DNA of 44,471 bases from IMG/VR virus record IMGVR_UViG_3300044638_001847, positions 1 to 44,471 of that record. The stretch is one strand, 5' to 3'. Of the stretch, positions 31,764 to 41,519 are shown piece after piece. Source of the stretch: a virus. Each line of letters opens with the position of its first letter. Within the stretch, counting starts at the first letter, position 1. The position numbers and the translations under genes are program-made. Below the pieces are notes generated by a model that did no database searches, had not been told where the DNA came from, and saw only the letters and a list, made by a program, of their open reading frames with translations.

Positions 31764-34199
31764 CTAAAGGTTCGTATCAGGACCAGCAGCATTAAATGTA
31801 GGGTCAGTAGATACTTTTTGTTTTTCAGTAGAGAACATAGCATCTAAAGTTTGTCTGTCTGTAGGATTATCTTCAGGAAGTAATTGTACTTTGATTTTCA
31901 TTCTACCAGGAGCAGAAACAACATTTCCATTCTCATCAGGCTCTCCTGCAATAACAATATTCCCAACTGCCTCTGTACCAATACCTTTCCTCTGTGCATT
32001 AGCGTATTTAGAAATATTATCTTTACTTACTTTTCTAGTTGCAACTCCATCATGATAAGTCTCAAACATTCTACTTTCATTAATGCTACCCATAGATCCA
32101 CCTTTTTGGAATGCATCTAATTCTTTTATGTCTTGGGAATCTAAAGCATAACCTTTTCTATTTGCTAATACTTTATTAATTGGCAACCATTTATATTGAG
32201 TTTCACCTTTTGGTTTTACCCAAACTTGAGTTCTATCAGAAGGATAAACAACATTCATTTTTTTATCGGCAGCAGAATAAGTAACAGATCCATATACTTC
32301 ACCTGTTGTTTTATTATGATAAGGTGTGAATCCTGCATCACGATATGCTCTCATTAATGCAGCTGTTTTCTTTTCAGGTGTATTTATATTTGGATTATTA
32401 TTTATTGCTGAAATTTTATCTTTAAGCTTAGCGTCATTAGCAGTATTAATAGCCCTAGTCATGATAGTTTCTTTTTCCTGATCATATCTTTTTAAATCTT
32501 GACTCTTAGCCCAATAATTGTAATTATCGTTTTTAAGATTCTCCATTTTTTGCTCAAGACTAGCTGGAGGCATTTGAGCAAGAATGTAGTCATTTAAATC
32601 TTTAACAACTTTTTGTTTTTGCTCAGGAGTAGCCCCAACCATTTTTTGCTCAACCCAAGCATCAACAACTTTAGGATCTAAGTGGAAATATTTCTTGACA
32701 ACTGTCATGTATGAATCATAACTACCCGAAACTTTTGCTTTTTCTATAGCTTGATTAATCTCATTGAGATTATCCATTGTAATCTCCTTATCTGTTTTAA
32801 GATTAAGAGGTAATGAAACCGGATCGCTTTTCCACTCTGCAAGATTTTCTTGAGCCCAATCAATACCACTCGCATAGTTTCTAATTAAACCAGCTTTTTC
32901 AAGAACATCATTTTTACCAGATAATACATCTTGAACATCTAATTTACCCTTTCTGTAATCAATCATTGCTTGTAATACATCCTCAGGTACATATGCAGGT
33001 GCTTTACCATCTTTTGGATTAAGGCTTTCAAATACTTGATTTACAATCTCATCAGTATAAGCGAGTTCTTTAGCAGCATTTTTAATACTATAAACTTTCT
33101 GCATAGCTTCTTTATCCTTCATGATGGCATTCATATCCCATCCATGCTTAGCCCCTATGTCATAAAGATTAGAATAAGCTGCTTGTTGGAAATCAGCATT
33201 AAACTGATCAGGAGCATTAGGAACTTGTAAGAACTCATCCTTTTTCTTTTGCACCGCTTTAGCAGCTTCTAGCAATGATCTTTTTCTAGCATCATACAAT
33301 CCCATAGGAAGTAATGATCCTGCGCCTGAATAGATTGTTTGGCTACCGATACGGCTACCTGAGAACGTTCCTACTGCAATATCTCTACCTGCATTAGGAT
33401 AGTAGTCCTGAATACCTAATTTCTCTACTACAGCGTAAGGAATATTAGATGCTTGATTTCTATATTGGTCAAAAACGCCTCTCTGAATATCTTCTACAGT
33501 GCTAACTTGATCAAAAGCAGGTCTTCTGCCTCTTAAATCTTCATTAATTGCACCCATAGTGGCATGTATAGCGGATTTATTTTGATTCGCTAATTCTAAT
33601 TTTTGCTTTTGCTCTTCTTGTCTTGCTGCTTCTGCCGATGCTTTAATATGTTCTATTTCGTGAGGGCTTTCAGCATTTTCAATTTGAGCAAGTATAGCTT
33701 TGTCAGTAACTGTATTATTTGCGTCAGATGATATTGTCTCAATTAATTTTTGCCCTTCTTTAGGCTGACCATAACCTGATTCATCAACAGGCTCAGTTGG
33801 AAATACATATGCGTTTGGAGAATCGGGATCATTTGGCTGATTAACGCCAGACTCATCTACAGGTTCAGTCGGAAATGTGTATGCATTTGGAAAATCTTTT
33901 CTTTCAAATGGAAATACTTGATTTTTTGGTTGACCAAATCCTGAGTCATCTGCTGACTCATCAATTGAAAATCCTGACTCTACTCCTTTTTTAAGCTGTC
34001 TAGGAATTTTTTCTTTTTTATCTTTAGGAACCGATGTGGCATTTACTAATGCAGAAGATTTTGACTGTTCAACATTAACAGATTCATTTGTTTTAGGCGT
34101 ACCAAATCCTGAGTCATCTGCTGACTCATCAATCTTAAATGATGATTCTACTTGACCTTCTCTTAAAGCCTTAGATATTCCTTTTCTTTTCTTTCCCAT
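31764..34199 (-). CDS. Large virion/internal protein with N-terminal short repeats (811 aa)
   Basis: The N-terminal 150 residues are disordered and hold four related short repeats: FKIDESADDSGFGTPK (21-36), FSIDESADDSGFGQPK (77-92), PNAYTFPTEPVDESGVNQP (104-122) and PNAYVFPTEPVDESGYGQPK (128-147). The rest is helical, Ala/Lys/Asp-rich, without membrane spans, and ends in a beta-like segment (VGNIVIAGEPDENGNVVSAP). Its size and position between the gp14-like protein and the 1655-aa protein fit an internal (cargo/ejection) protein. The repeats may be binding motifs for packaging. It shares one base with the upstream gene. Confidence 0.65.
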   Translation of the reverse strand: MGKKRKGISKALREGQVESSFKIDESADDSGFGTPKTNESVNVEQSKSSALVNATSVPKDKKEKIPRQLKKGVESGFSIDESADDSGFGQPKNQVFPFERKDFPNAYTFPTEPVDESGVNQPNDPDSPNAYVFPTEPVDESGYGQPKEGQKLIETISSDANNTVTDKAILAQIENAESPHEIEHIKASAEAARQEEQKQKLELANQNKSAIHATMGAINEDLRGRRPAFDQVSTVEDIQRGVFDQYRNQASNIPYAVVEKLGIQDYYPNAGRDIAVGTFSGSRIGSQTIYSGAGSLLPMGLYDARKRSLLEAAKAVQKKKDEFLQVPNAPDQFNADFQQAAYSNLYDIGAKHGWDMNAIMKDKEAMQKVYSIKNAAKELAYTDEIVNQVFESLNPKDGKAPAYVPEDVLQAMIDYRKGKLDVQDVLSGKNDVLEKAGLIRNYASGIDWAQENLAEWKSDPVSLPLNLKTDKEITMDNLNEINQAIEKAKVSGSYDSYMTVVKKYFHLDPKVVDAWVEQKMVGATPEQKQKVVKDLNDYILAQMPPASLEQKMENLKNDNYNYWAKSQDLKRYDQEKETIMTRAINTANDAKLKDKISAINNNPNINTPEKKTAALMRAYRDAGFTPYHNKTTGEVYGSVTYSAADKKMNVVYPSDRTQVWVKPKGETQYKWLPINKVLANRKGYALDSQDIKELDAFQKGGSMGSINESRMFETYHDGVATRKVSKDNISKYANAQRKGIGTEAVGNIVIAGEPDENGNVVSAPGRMKIKVQLLPEDNPTDRQTLDAMFSTEKQKVSTDPTFNAAGPDTNL

Positions 34200-34945
34200 T
34201 ATGCTTTACCTTCAGTTTGTGGTTGAGTTTTAGCGTATTCCTTAGCTAAATAAGCAAAGAAATCACTTGTCAATTGGTTATTTGAACCATTACCATTCAT
34301 TTTACCACCGCCAATAGTAGCAAGTAAGTTCTGCATACCAGCTTGTTGCATTCTAGCAGCATCAGCTTTCATTTCATTTCTACGTAGCAAACTTAAGTCA
34401 GTAGCACGGTTAACCATGTTAGTTGCTTGTTGTTGCTCTTGACCGAGAAGTTGAGCTAACTGCTGACCTGATTGAGCTGAAATATTACCCATCGCATTGC
34501 CAATCAATTGATTATATTGACCATAGTTAACAGGTCCACCTGCTCTAGCAGCATTAGTCATCATGGTTTTACCCATCTGACGAACAGATGCATTTTGAGC
34601 AGCGTTAGCGGTTCCTGTTTCGATAGCACGTCTACGTCTACGAATAGTATTTAACATCTGACGCTCCATTGGATTCTCAGCAGGAGGAGTCATAGCATTG
34701 GCTTGATTATTCTTGACAGCTCCCATTATGGCCTGTCCACCTGAAAAAGCTAATTGACCTAATTGACCTAATTGATTACCACCTGGAATAGAACCAAGCA
34801 ATCCTGATAATACACCAGATTTATTTGATTTAGTTTGGCCAAGTGTATTTGTAGGTACTCCATTAGGGTTAGAATATCCAGCTGTATTTTTATTAGCAAC
34901 GTCTAAAGCCATTTTAGCTCCTTGCATCATTAAAAACGGATCCAT
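34199..34945 (-). CDS. Small internal virion protein, T7 gp14-like
   Basis: The 248-residue protein is Gln/Asn/Ala/Gly-rich with few aromatics. A Gly-rich stretch (SGVLSGLLGSIPGGNQLGQL, then LAFSGGQAIMGAV) may insert in membranes, and a helical coiled-coil region (about 90-210, including RRRRRAIETG and QQLAQLLGQEQQQATNM) follows. Such composition is typical of the smallest podovirus ejection protein, comparable with T7 gp14. Located right after the nozzle gene and ahead of the large internal proteins. Sequence similarity is compositional only. Confidence 0.55.
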   Translation of the reverse strand: MDPFLMMQGAKMALDVANKNTAGYSNPNGVPTNTLGQTKSNKSGVLSGLLGSIPGGNQLGQLGQLAFSGGQAIMGAVKNNQANAMTPPAENPMERQMLNTIRRRRRAIETGTANAAQNASVRQMGKTMMTNAARAGGPVNYGQYNQLIGNAMGNISAQSGQQLAQLLGQEQQQATNMVNRATDLSLLRRNEMKADAARMQQAGMQNLLATIGGGKMNGNGSNNQLTSDFFAYLAKEYAKTQPQTEGKA

Positions 34946-34959
34946 AATCTATATTTTTT

Positions 34960-34967
34960 CAAATTTA
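34960..34967 (-). promoter_or_regulatory. TAnnTTTG element before the gp14-like gene
   Basis: On the minus strand TAAATTTG matches TAnnTTTG, 14 nt before the ATG, in a short AT-rich gap after the nozzle gene. No TTG is found at the usual -33 distance. Confidence 0.5.
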
Positions 34968-34971
34968 ATAA

Positions 34972-37900
34972 TTATTTTAAAGCCTTGTACTGCACTGAGG
35001 TACTTGTTACAAGGAACTCCTCATCCGCACTGCTTACAATCTTGAATATAACCATGCGACCTTGGTTTCTTTCATAAGGTGCATAGGTTGATCTTGGGAT
35101 ATAACACTCATACCCAAAATAGTTCTTAATGCTTAATGGTACAGCGTTTGCATCTACTACAGAGTCATACGTATCAGTTTTGTAATCAGCGTATGATTTG
35201 TAGAAATAAACTTGCTCAGGCTTACTATTAGAGTTTACACGTATACGAATAAATTCTTTATCGGCAATAATCACAGCATCAGAAACACCTGTCAAATAAC
35301 AAGGCATATCCTCACCGTTAATTTGATTACCAACACCTAACTCATAGGTGCCAGAGCCTTTCATTCCAAACAATTTGTTCTTATAATACAAGTACTTATG
35401 GAAGTCATAAGAAGTTTGACACTGAAGAGATTGTTGTTGAGTACCATAAATCAATGAGCTAAACTGAGGATCTTCTGTATCTTGGTCATTTACATTCATG
35501 ATGTACTCCTTAGTTAATACATTGAATCCACCTGATAATCTAGACTCATATCCTTCGCCAATTAATTGGTTGTATTTACGGTTAAGTAATTCAAAGAATC
35601 CTGTTCTAGCAATATCATTTAACTGATTGTCAGAGAACGCATAAGCTGAAATACCATTAGTAAAGAATAGTGCATTAGAATACTCCGCCCATGATCTCCA
35701 TGTCTCATCGTGCATACCAATAGTTCTATCAAGCCATAGCTGATTAAGAATACCTCCTACATCAGAACCAATAGTAGCTAATTCGTTAGCATTAATCTCG
35801 TGTATTACTCGCTTATCAACAACTAATAAACAAACACCGCTGTCTGTAAATGCATAAAGGTTATTACCCTTATCACCTGACATAGCACTCCAACCAAACT
35901 TAATTTCACCTGTATCATCTGAGATGTTAAAGTAATTAGCAAGTGGGAATGTTTTAACAGATGGTGCATTCTGAGCGTTCGCAGGTCTTCTTAATGACCA
36001 TACAATACGTGTACAGAAATCAGTTTGCTCTTCAAATCCTACAACAGGTTTGGTAAAGAAACTTTTATTTGTCTGAGCCTTAGAGTAATCAATGTTGGTC
36101 TGTAAATCATTCATTAAAAATCTAAAACCACCATTGTTCCATAAATTCCATTCATAACCATAATCTTCAAAGTAATCAGGAATCATGTGATTGTCATCTG
36201 CAAATTGAACAGCATCTGTTGGCTCACTAAGGTTCCATTTGTAAGGTCTTGGTATATAGTTAATTAACGGATAATACTGATCACTAACTGCTTTATCAGG
36301 CTGCTCTACATTGTATGCAAATGATAAATTGATGCGTGTTTCAGCAGTCCATACAGTAATTAATTGACGAATTAAGGCTGCGCTAACTTTTAAATTTCCG
36401 CAAAATTGAAAGAAATAATCATCATCATAATTCCATGCATCTGAGTTTTCCCAAATAGGATATGTATCTACAAAGTCATAAGCCTTAAGAGGGAACGGAG
36501 CATTCATCTTAAACTCATTACTTGGGAATATCCATCCACCCTCTACATTTGAAGGCTCTCCATTGTTTCCGTAGTTGTTATCAATTGGAGCCCAAATAGA
36601 TTCGTTTATATAGGTATCTCCACCAAATACACGAACAGGGAATCTGTTATCGTACTGAACATAAACTTTTGATCCTGCCTTAGGAACAGTAAATGCTGAG
36701 TAACTAACTACAAGATTAAAATTTAATGTAAATACACGACATACTCCATCACCATCACCTGCATCTTCAGTACTACCGTAAACACCATATATTGGATATC
36801 CACCTGTTAATGTTGGATGTGTAAATGGAGCAGGGGCAGCGGCTGCTAATCCAGCAAGAATAGCCGCCTTATTTGGAGTAGATTCAAATTGATAGTTCAT
36901 CCATCTTCTTGGAATACCCGGAACATCTTCTACATACACAAATCTTTTTTGAGATGCGTATGAAGTATTTACTTGATTGTCAATTTGAGGAATACAGTCT
37001 TCCCAACGCTCAGAAACTAATACAGCACTCTGACTAGAAGCACCACTAGACTCAAGTACTAACGACTTAAACTTAACATATGTGGAGCCATACTTATATT
37101 CAGTAGTTACACCTGATGGTATATCTATATTCTTAACAAGGTTAATTACGTACATTGGCTCTCTCCACTCCATAACACCGTCTTCATCAGCGTTGTTATT
37201 AGTATTTGATGCTCCATTCATTCCTGCTTCATTGTAAATAGCTCCAGTAACAGAGTCATCAACAACAATTCTAAAATAAGATTGACGAGTAGAGTTAGTA
37301 GTTACATCACCTACCTCTATAATTGGGAATGTTTTATTTCCTTGACCATTAGATGGAAAAGCAGGAGAATCACCACTAATAAAATTAGTATACCTTCCGT
37401 ATCCTATATATCGATTTGATGTATCTACAGGATCATATATCCCAGACTCATCATTTATTCCTGGATTTATTGAATCTGATTCAATAATATTCTCTCTAAG
37501 TATTCTAGCGTAAGTAATTATATCAGTTCCTTTTCTTCTAATTTGAGCCTCTTCTTTTCTAGTATTATAAACCTCAGAAAAGTAACCCAATGGAGAAACT
37601 AATTGAAGGCTATAAGAACCTGGATTATTAATTAAATCTTCTCCAATTTCAGGATTCAATACATCAAGGTCAGGAAAATATGACCAAAATGCATTTGTTT
37701 CTTTTTGAGTATCAGATCCAGCAGTCACATCAGCAGGTATCAATGAATAGAAACCTAATCCTTGAGCAATAACACGCTTAGCAGGCTCTGTTTGTACAAC
37801 AGAAAAACCATCTGCCCAATTAGGATAAAACTGTAATCCTTTAAATGCAAATCCTTGTGCGTAATAATTTAAACCAAATCCTTTAGGAGCGTAATCATCC

Positions 37901-39558
37901 CAAAATCCACCACTCTCAACTGAAGATGTTTTGTTTACGGCTTTGTTTAATTTGCTTTTTGGATCATACTGAGACACAGGATTCATCTGCGCTTTAGTGT
38001 ATTCCCACCAATCAGGAAGTAAAGCAGCATCAGCACGATAATTATACATTAATCCGGTTTCATCTTTAGTATCTTCTTGACCTGTTTTATTAACGGCATC
38101 ATAATGATCAAAAACTTCATACGTTTGAGATACTGTTCCACCGGTGTTAGCGGCATAAACAGTTCCTTTGTATGATGTATTTATAGATAATGTAGTAGCA
38201 GCATCTCTTCGGTTAGGAAAATCAAAGTTTCCAGAATTAGGGATTGGAAGAGCAAACGTTGGGTTATTGCTTTTGTCAAACAACACAACACCAAAACCTG
38301 TCTTTTCACCACGCATATTACTCTTGTACATAGCAGCATTATACACGTGCTTATGACCAGGAGTTCCTAGATTCTCTATAGTTGCAAATCTACCAGCAGT
38401 TGTATTATCAACAAATGTAACTTGATTTTCAATATCTCTTGACTCATAGCTAACATTCATCAAATACAAACGGCTATTGAAATATCTAATAGCTTTTGCT
38501 CTGCTAATATTTGCTCCGTTAGAAGATTGCTCTTCTTGATCTAATTCTGTAACACCATCAAACAAAGCATCAGCTTTATCTAATACGTTTACCACATTCA
38601 TACCTGTAGTTACAGGAATACTTGCAATAATTTGTGAAACAGGAGGAGTTCCTATTGGGTCACCTGCATACCATGAATCTCTACGTAATTCGATATAAGC
38701 GAACATATTGTCGTTCTGATATCTAATCCTTAGGTGATTACCATAAGATGTAGGAGAACTAACGTCAGGGGCACTAGAGAATGTTCTAGAGTGCGGATAT
38801 TGTGGTCCATTTGCACGACTAGAGTTTCTAACTACCGGAATTAACTCGGTAATTGGAGAAAACTCAGTTGTCTCACCCTCTGAATCTACAAATCGGTAAG
38901 CATAAGAATAGCTGCCGACATTTAACCCGGTTCCACCAACAACATAATCATAACCTGAAGAGCTTGGATCCTGTTTTATGAAGGCAGGTTTATAAAGAAT
39001 AGCAGAAACTTGAATCTCATATGCTTCTAATTGAAATTCAGAGAAATACTTTTCAGTACAGTCAACATCACCTGAATTGTCAAGCAAGTCTTTAACATTG
39101 AATACTAATGGAGGAGTATTATTGTTTGTAACGTAAAATTCACCACCTACACAGCTTTCGTTTTTATCGTATTGTAATGGATAATCTAAATTAAATGGAA
39201 GTCCACCTGTATAAGCTACAATAACACCATTGATTCGAATCATTGGTTTTTCAACTTCATTGTTTGATGCCCAAATCTCTACAATGTGTCCATTGATTTC
39301 TTGAGCCATCATACACTCATATCCCGTGAATGTAATTGTTCCTGTTGGATTACATCGATTATCTATAAGTGGGAATAGAATAGACTCTCCTTTGATTTTT
39401 TTCTTAGCAAAGTTGTCTCCATCCATAGAGATACTTCGCATATTGAGTGCATCTACGTGCTCTCCTTGCTCGCTAGATCCTAGAAACTCGTTATTGGTAT
39501 CAGAATTAATACCTTTTTGATAAGTCTTAACATCTTGAGGATGGTGCTGCTGCTTCAT
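34972..39558 (-). CDS. Tail nozzle / muzzle-like protein (P22 gp10-like, 1528 aa)
   Basis: The 1528-residue protein is beta-rich with many Asn, Tyr and Gly, and no signal peptide. The N-terminus (QKGINSDTNNEFLGSSEQGE, then HVDALNMRSIS) is the 'G.n.D......l....y.dalNmR' opening typical of tail stabilisation/nozzle proteins of P22 gp10 type and of crAss-like muzzle proteins. Repeated propeller-like segments follow (YEVFDHYD, YAFTDSGVCLLVVDKRVI, MHDETWRSWAEYSNALFFTN). Its size, the preceding ring-protein genes and the following ejection proteins all agree with the tail tube end of a podovirus. Exact fold is inferred. Confidence 0.75.
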   Translation of the reverse strand: MKQQHHPQDVKTYQKGINSDTNNEFLGSSEQGEHVDALNMRSISMDGDNFAKKKIKGESILFPLIDNRCNPTGTITFTGYECMMAQEINGHIVEIWASNNEVEKPMIRINGVIVAYTGGLPFNLDYPLQYDKNESCVGGEFYVTNNNTPPLVFNVKDLLDNSGDVDCTEKYFSEFQLEAYEIQVSAILYKPAFIKQDPSSSGYDYVVGGTGLNVGSYSYAYRFVDSEGETTEFSPITELIPVVRNSSRANGPQYPHSRTFSSAPDVSSPTSYGNHLRIRYQNDNMFAYIELRRDSWYAGDPIGTPPVSQIIASIPVTTGMNVVNVLDKADALFDGVTELDQEEQSSNGANISRAKAIRYFNSRLYLMNVSYESRDIENQVTFVDNTTAGRFATIENLGTPGHKHVYNAAMYKSNMRGEKTGFGVVLFDKSNNPTFALPIPNSGNFDFPNRRDAATTLSINTSYKGTVYAANTGGTVSQTYEVFDHYDAVNKTGQEDTKDETGLMYNYRADAALLPDWWEYTKAQMNPVSQYDPKSKLNKAVNKTSSVESGGFWDDYAPKGFGLNYYAQGFAFKGLQFYPNWADGFSVVQTEPAKRVIAQGLGFYSLIPADVTAGSDTQKETNAFWSYFPDLDVLNPEIGEDLINNPGSYSLQLVSPLGYFSEVYNTRKEEAQIRRKGTDIITYARILRENIIESDSINPGINDESGIYDPVDTSNRYIGYGRYTNFISGDSPAFPSNGQGNKTFPIIEVGDVTTNSTRQSYFRIVVDDSVTGAIYNEAGMNGASNTNNNADEDGVMEWREPMYVINLVKNIDIPSGVTTEYKYGSTYVKFKSLVLESSGASSQSAVLVSERWEDCIPQIDNQVNTSYASQKRFVYVEDVPGIPRRWMNYQFESTPNKAAILAGLAAAAPAPFTHPTLTGGYPIYGVYGSTEDAGDGDGVCRVFTLNFNLVVSYSAFTVPKAGSKVYVQYDNRFPVRVFGGDTYINESIWAPIDNNYGNNGEPSNVEGGWIFPSNEFKMNAPFPLKAYDFVDTYPIWENSDAWNYDDDYFFQFCGNLKVSAALIRQLITVWTAETRINLSFAYNVEQPDKAVSDQYYPLINYIPRPYKWNLSEPTDAVQFADDNHMIPDYFEDYGYEWNLWNNGGFRFLMNDLQTNIDYSKAQTNKSFFTKPVVGFEEQTDFCTRIVWSLRRPANAQNAPSVKTFPLANYFNISDDTGEIKFGWSAMSGDKGNNLYAFTDSGVCLLVVDKRVIHEINANELATIGSDVGGILNQLWLDRTIGMHDETWRSWAEYSNALFFTNGISAYAFSDNQLNDIARTGFFELLNRKYNQLIGEGYESRLSGGFNVLTKEYIMNVNDQDTEDPQFSSLIYGTQQQSLQCQTSYDFHKYLYYKNKLFGMKGSGTYELGVGNQINGEDMPCYLTGVSDAVIIADKEFIRIRVNSNSKPEQVYFYKSYADYKTDTYDSVVDANAVPLSIKNYFGYECYIPRSTYAPYERNQGRMVIFKIVSSADEEFLVTSTSVQYKALK

Positions 39559-39559
39559 A

Positions 39560-39751
39560 TTATTTCTTAAATGGAAAACGCTTATTCAAGGTATCCTTAC
39601 GTTTGTTACAAGAGCTACAATCGCCACTAGTATCGCCAGATGCCTTAGCAACAAATTTAGCAACTTTATCCATTTGAGTGATTCTAGCAACCTTCTCAAC
39701 TACATCGCCAAGTCCTTTAACTTCAGCCATATCAAATATGTTTCTTACCAT
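39560..39751 (-). CDS. Small CxxC basic-tail protein
   Basis: From ATG at 39751 the product has 63 residues; a TTG at 39769 would add six. It has a helical middle (VEKVARITQMDKVAKFVAKA) and a C-terminus with DCSSCNKRKDTLNKRFPFKK. The 'C..CxKRKxxLNKxFPxK' tail is familiar from small proteins of Bacteroidota and crAss-like phages. It overlaps the upstream gene by 7 nt and ends one base before the nozzle gene. Likely a minor virion or assembly factor; role unknown. Confidence 0.65.
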   Translation of the reverse strand: MVRNIFDMAEVKGLGDVVEKVARITQMDKVAKFVAKASGDTSGDCSSCNKRKDTLNKRFPFKK

Positions 39752-40017
39752 TTTACAACATTCGACCAATATGCTGCACTCATTTTACCTTTGGCAATAT
39801 TCTTAGAATGACGAGCTTTGAAACGTTTTCTACGGTTAGCATATGCCTCAGACTCACCGGCTTTCTTAGGTGAACCCTTAACTCCCTGCTGACCAAAACG
39901 AATAATCTTTTCAGTACCACCTGAACACGCTTTTACAACGTGAGACTTCTTTGGGTGACTAGGTGTTGATTTCGGTGAGTTGCATTTCATCAACTCTTTT
40001 TTAAGTTGCTGTGGCAT
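39745..40017 (-). CDS. Small conserved basic structural protein (DUF5872-like)
   Basis: The 90-residue, strongly basic protein contains KIIRFGQQGVKGSPKKAGE (about 37-55), then RRKRFKARHSKNIAKGKMSA and AYWSNVVKW. The order 'IIRFG...RRKxFxARHxxN..KGKxSAxYWxxxVKW' is a well-conserved small domain of Bacteroidota phages and also resembles the DUF5872 domain. Presumably a neck or tail component that binds DNA or acidic protein surfaces. It is located between the ring proteins and the nozzle. Confidence 0.75.
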   Translation of the reverse strand: MPQQLKKELMKCNSPKSTPSHPKKSHVVKACSGGTEKIIRFGQQGVKGSPKKAGESEAYANRRKRFKARHSKNIAKGKMSAAYWSNVVKW

Positions 40018-40019
40018 GA

Positions 40020-40790
40020 TTACTTATGATACATTGATGAGATATATTCTTCCATAGAGGCTTTCTCTTTAGAATCCATAGCCTTGATACGTTTTCTAGC
40101 TTTACTCCAGCTACCGTTTACAATATCATTCATTTTCTGATAAGCATCTGTCCACAATGGACGATACATACGTGGGTCACGAGCTTTCATTGCATTGTAG
40201 AACTTCTCTTCAACGTAGTCAACTACAGCACGCTCAAAGAAACGTGGAATAACAGGTAAGTCACCATTCTCTACACCCATTCCGTTATATACAATACGAA
40301 CAAACTCATATCCTTTACACTCCTTACTGAACATAATCAAACCATTGATTACATTGTAGTAGTATTTAGGACCGTAATAACCCTGCATATTGTGTGTATA
40401 TACACGTTGGTTAGGCTGATAGATGTCAGATCCGTTACTGCCGTCATCTTTTACCTGAGCTGTGTAACCTGTACCATCAGCTGTATTGTTAAACAAACGC
40501 TTCCAATATACCATCTGAGTCTTCTGTGGGTTGCACAAAGAACCAGTATACATATAGATTTCACGAATGTTGAATACGTTCTTAGGCATTTCAATCTGAC
40601 AGCTTTCAGGAAATATCTCATCCTGCTGAACTTTTAGCCAAAATGTATCAAATGACAACTCCTGCATAGCATCCTGAATACGAGAAATATACCATCCCTT
40701 AGGAAAGCCCTTCTTATAGTCTGTGTCATTTATCGTAGCAGTAACTTCTGCTAACAAATGCTCTATGGATACGTAATCGTTAGAATTCAT
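40020..40790 (-). CDS. Ring/neck (head-tail connector) protein
   Basis: The 256-residue protein begins MNSNDYVSIEHLLAEVTATI; the middle is a beta domain with EIYMYTGSLC, YNVINGLIMFSKECKG and YEFVRIVYNGMG, and the end is helical (FFERAVVDYVEEKFYNAMKA). The pattern of an N-terminal helical part, a 'VP...F..A...Y...' C-terminal helix and ~250 residues fits the tail-ring proteins of crAss-like phages and T7 gp11-like connectors. One of four genes of very similar size in a row (256, 242, 252 and 262 aa). It shares one base with the next. Confidence 0.6.
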   Translation of the reverse strand: MNSNDYVSIEHLLAEVTATINDTDYKKGFPKGWYISRIQDAMQELSFDTFWLKVQQDEIFPESCQIEMPKNVFNIREIYMYTGSLCNPQKTQMVYWKRLFNNTADGTGYTAQVKDDGSNGSDIYQPNQRVYTHNMQGYYGPKYYYNVINGLIMFSKECKGYEFVRIVYNGMGVENGDLPVIPRFFERAVVDYVEEKFYNAMKARDPRMYRPLWTDAYQKMNDIVNGSWSKARKRIKAMDSKEKASMEEYISSMYHK

Positions 40791-41518
40791 TATTGTGCGG
40801 TTTGTTGAGTTGTTGAATCAGGTAAGCTTGCTGATCTATTAGCATATAATCTTGCATCTACTTCAGCTCCATCCTCTCCATCATTAGAAGATTCCTGTGG
40901 CATCATCATTACAAATCTACCAAGTTGCAATACTTGCATCATTAGCTCTTGAATAAGCTCAGAAGGTAGTGGAATCTCTTCATCAATATTACATAAAGTC
41001 TTAGGATCTAAAGTACCTTTTACAGCAATTTCAATATCTTTAACAGGAACACACTCTAAACCAAGTAGATAGATTCTGTTTACTTTAACACCATCAATGT
41101 GATCACCTATACGGTAGAAATATGGATTCTTAGCATTAGGTTTAGTGTACTCATCTAAGTACAAGTGCTGAACGCTACCTAGATTTACACCTTGAAAAAA
41201 CACTTGAGCAAAAGATGGACCTTCACACTTACAAGTTTCTTCATTATATGTGATATAAACTACACCGGAGTTATTAGGCAAATCCATAATCTGTACCGGT
41301 AAGTCAATGTATTTTCTTCCTTTGGAGTCAGTCTTAACCTCTACGCTGCTAAATGTAGAAGTAAATAAGTCTGTATTGGTAGCCATAGTTTGCTGTACAC
41401 GCATTCTATTGGCAACAACCATAACCCAATATAGGATTTGGTTTAATGTGAAGTCAGCATCATCGAAAGAAGCATTAAAACTCTTCTGCAAATCATATAT
41501 TACATATCTATACGTCAT
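40790..41518 (-). CDS. Ring/neck protein
   Basis: The 242-residue protein starts MTYRYVIYDLQKSFNASFDD and continues ILYWVMVVANRMRVQQTMAT. A beta middle (YIDLPVQIMDLPNNSGVVYI) precedes a helix near the end (LPSELIQELMMQVLQLGRFV). The helix-sandwich-helix layout, with a long loop of Cys (CKCEGPSF), matches tail-ring or connector proteins in the same position in crAss-like phages. No catalytic features. Confidence 0.6.
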   Translation of the reverse strand: MTYRYVIYDLQKSFNASFDDADFTLNQILYWVMVVANRMRVQQTMATNTDLFTSTFSSVEVKTDSKGRKYIDLPVQIMDLPNNSGVVYITYNEETCKCEGPSFAQVFFQGVNLGSVQHLYLDEYTKPNAKNPYFYRIGDHIDGVKVNRIYLLGLECVPVKDIEIAVKGTLDPKTLCNIDEEIPLPSELIQELMMQVLQLGRFVMMMPQESSNDGEDGAEVDARLYANRSASLPDSTTQQTAQ

Positions 41519-41519
41519 C

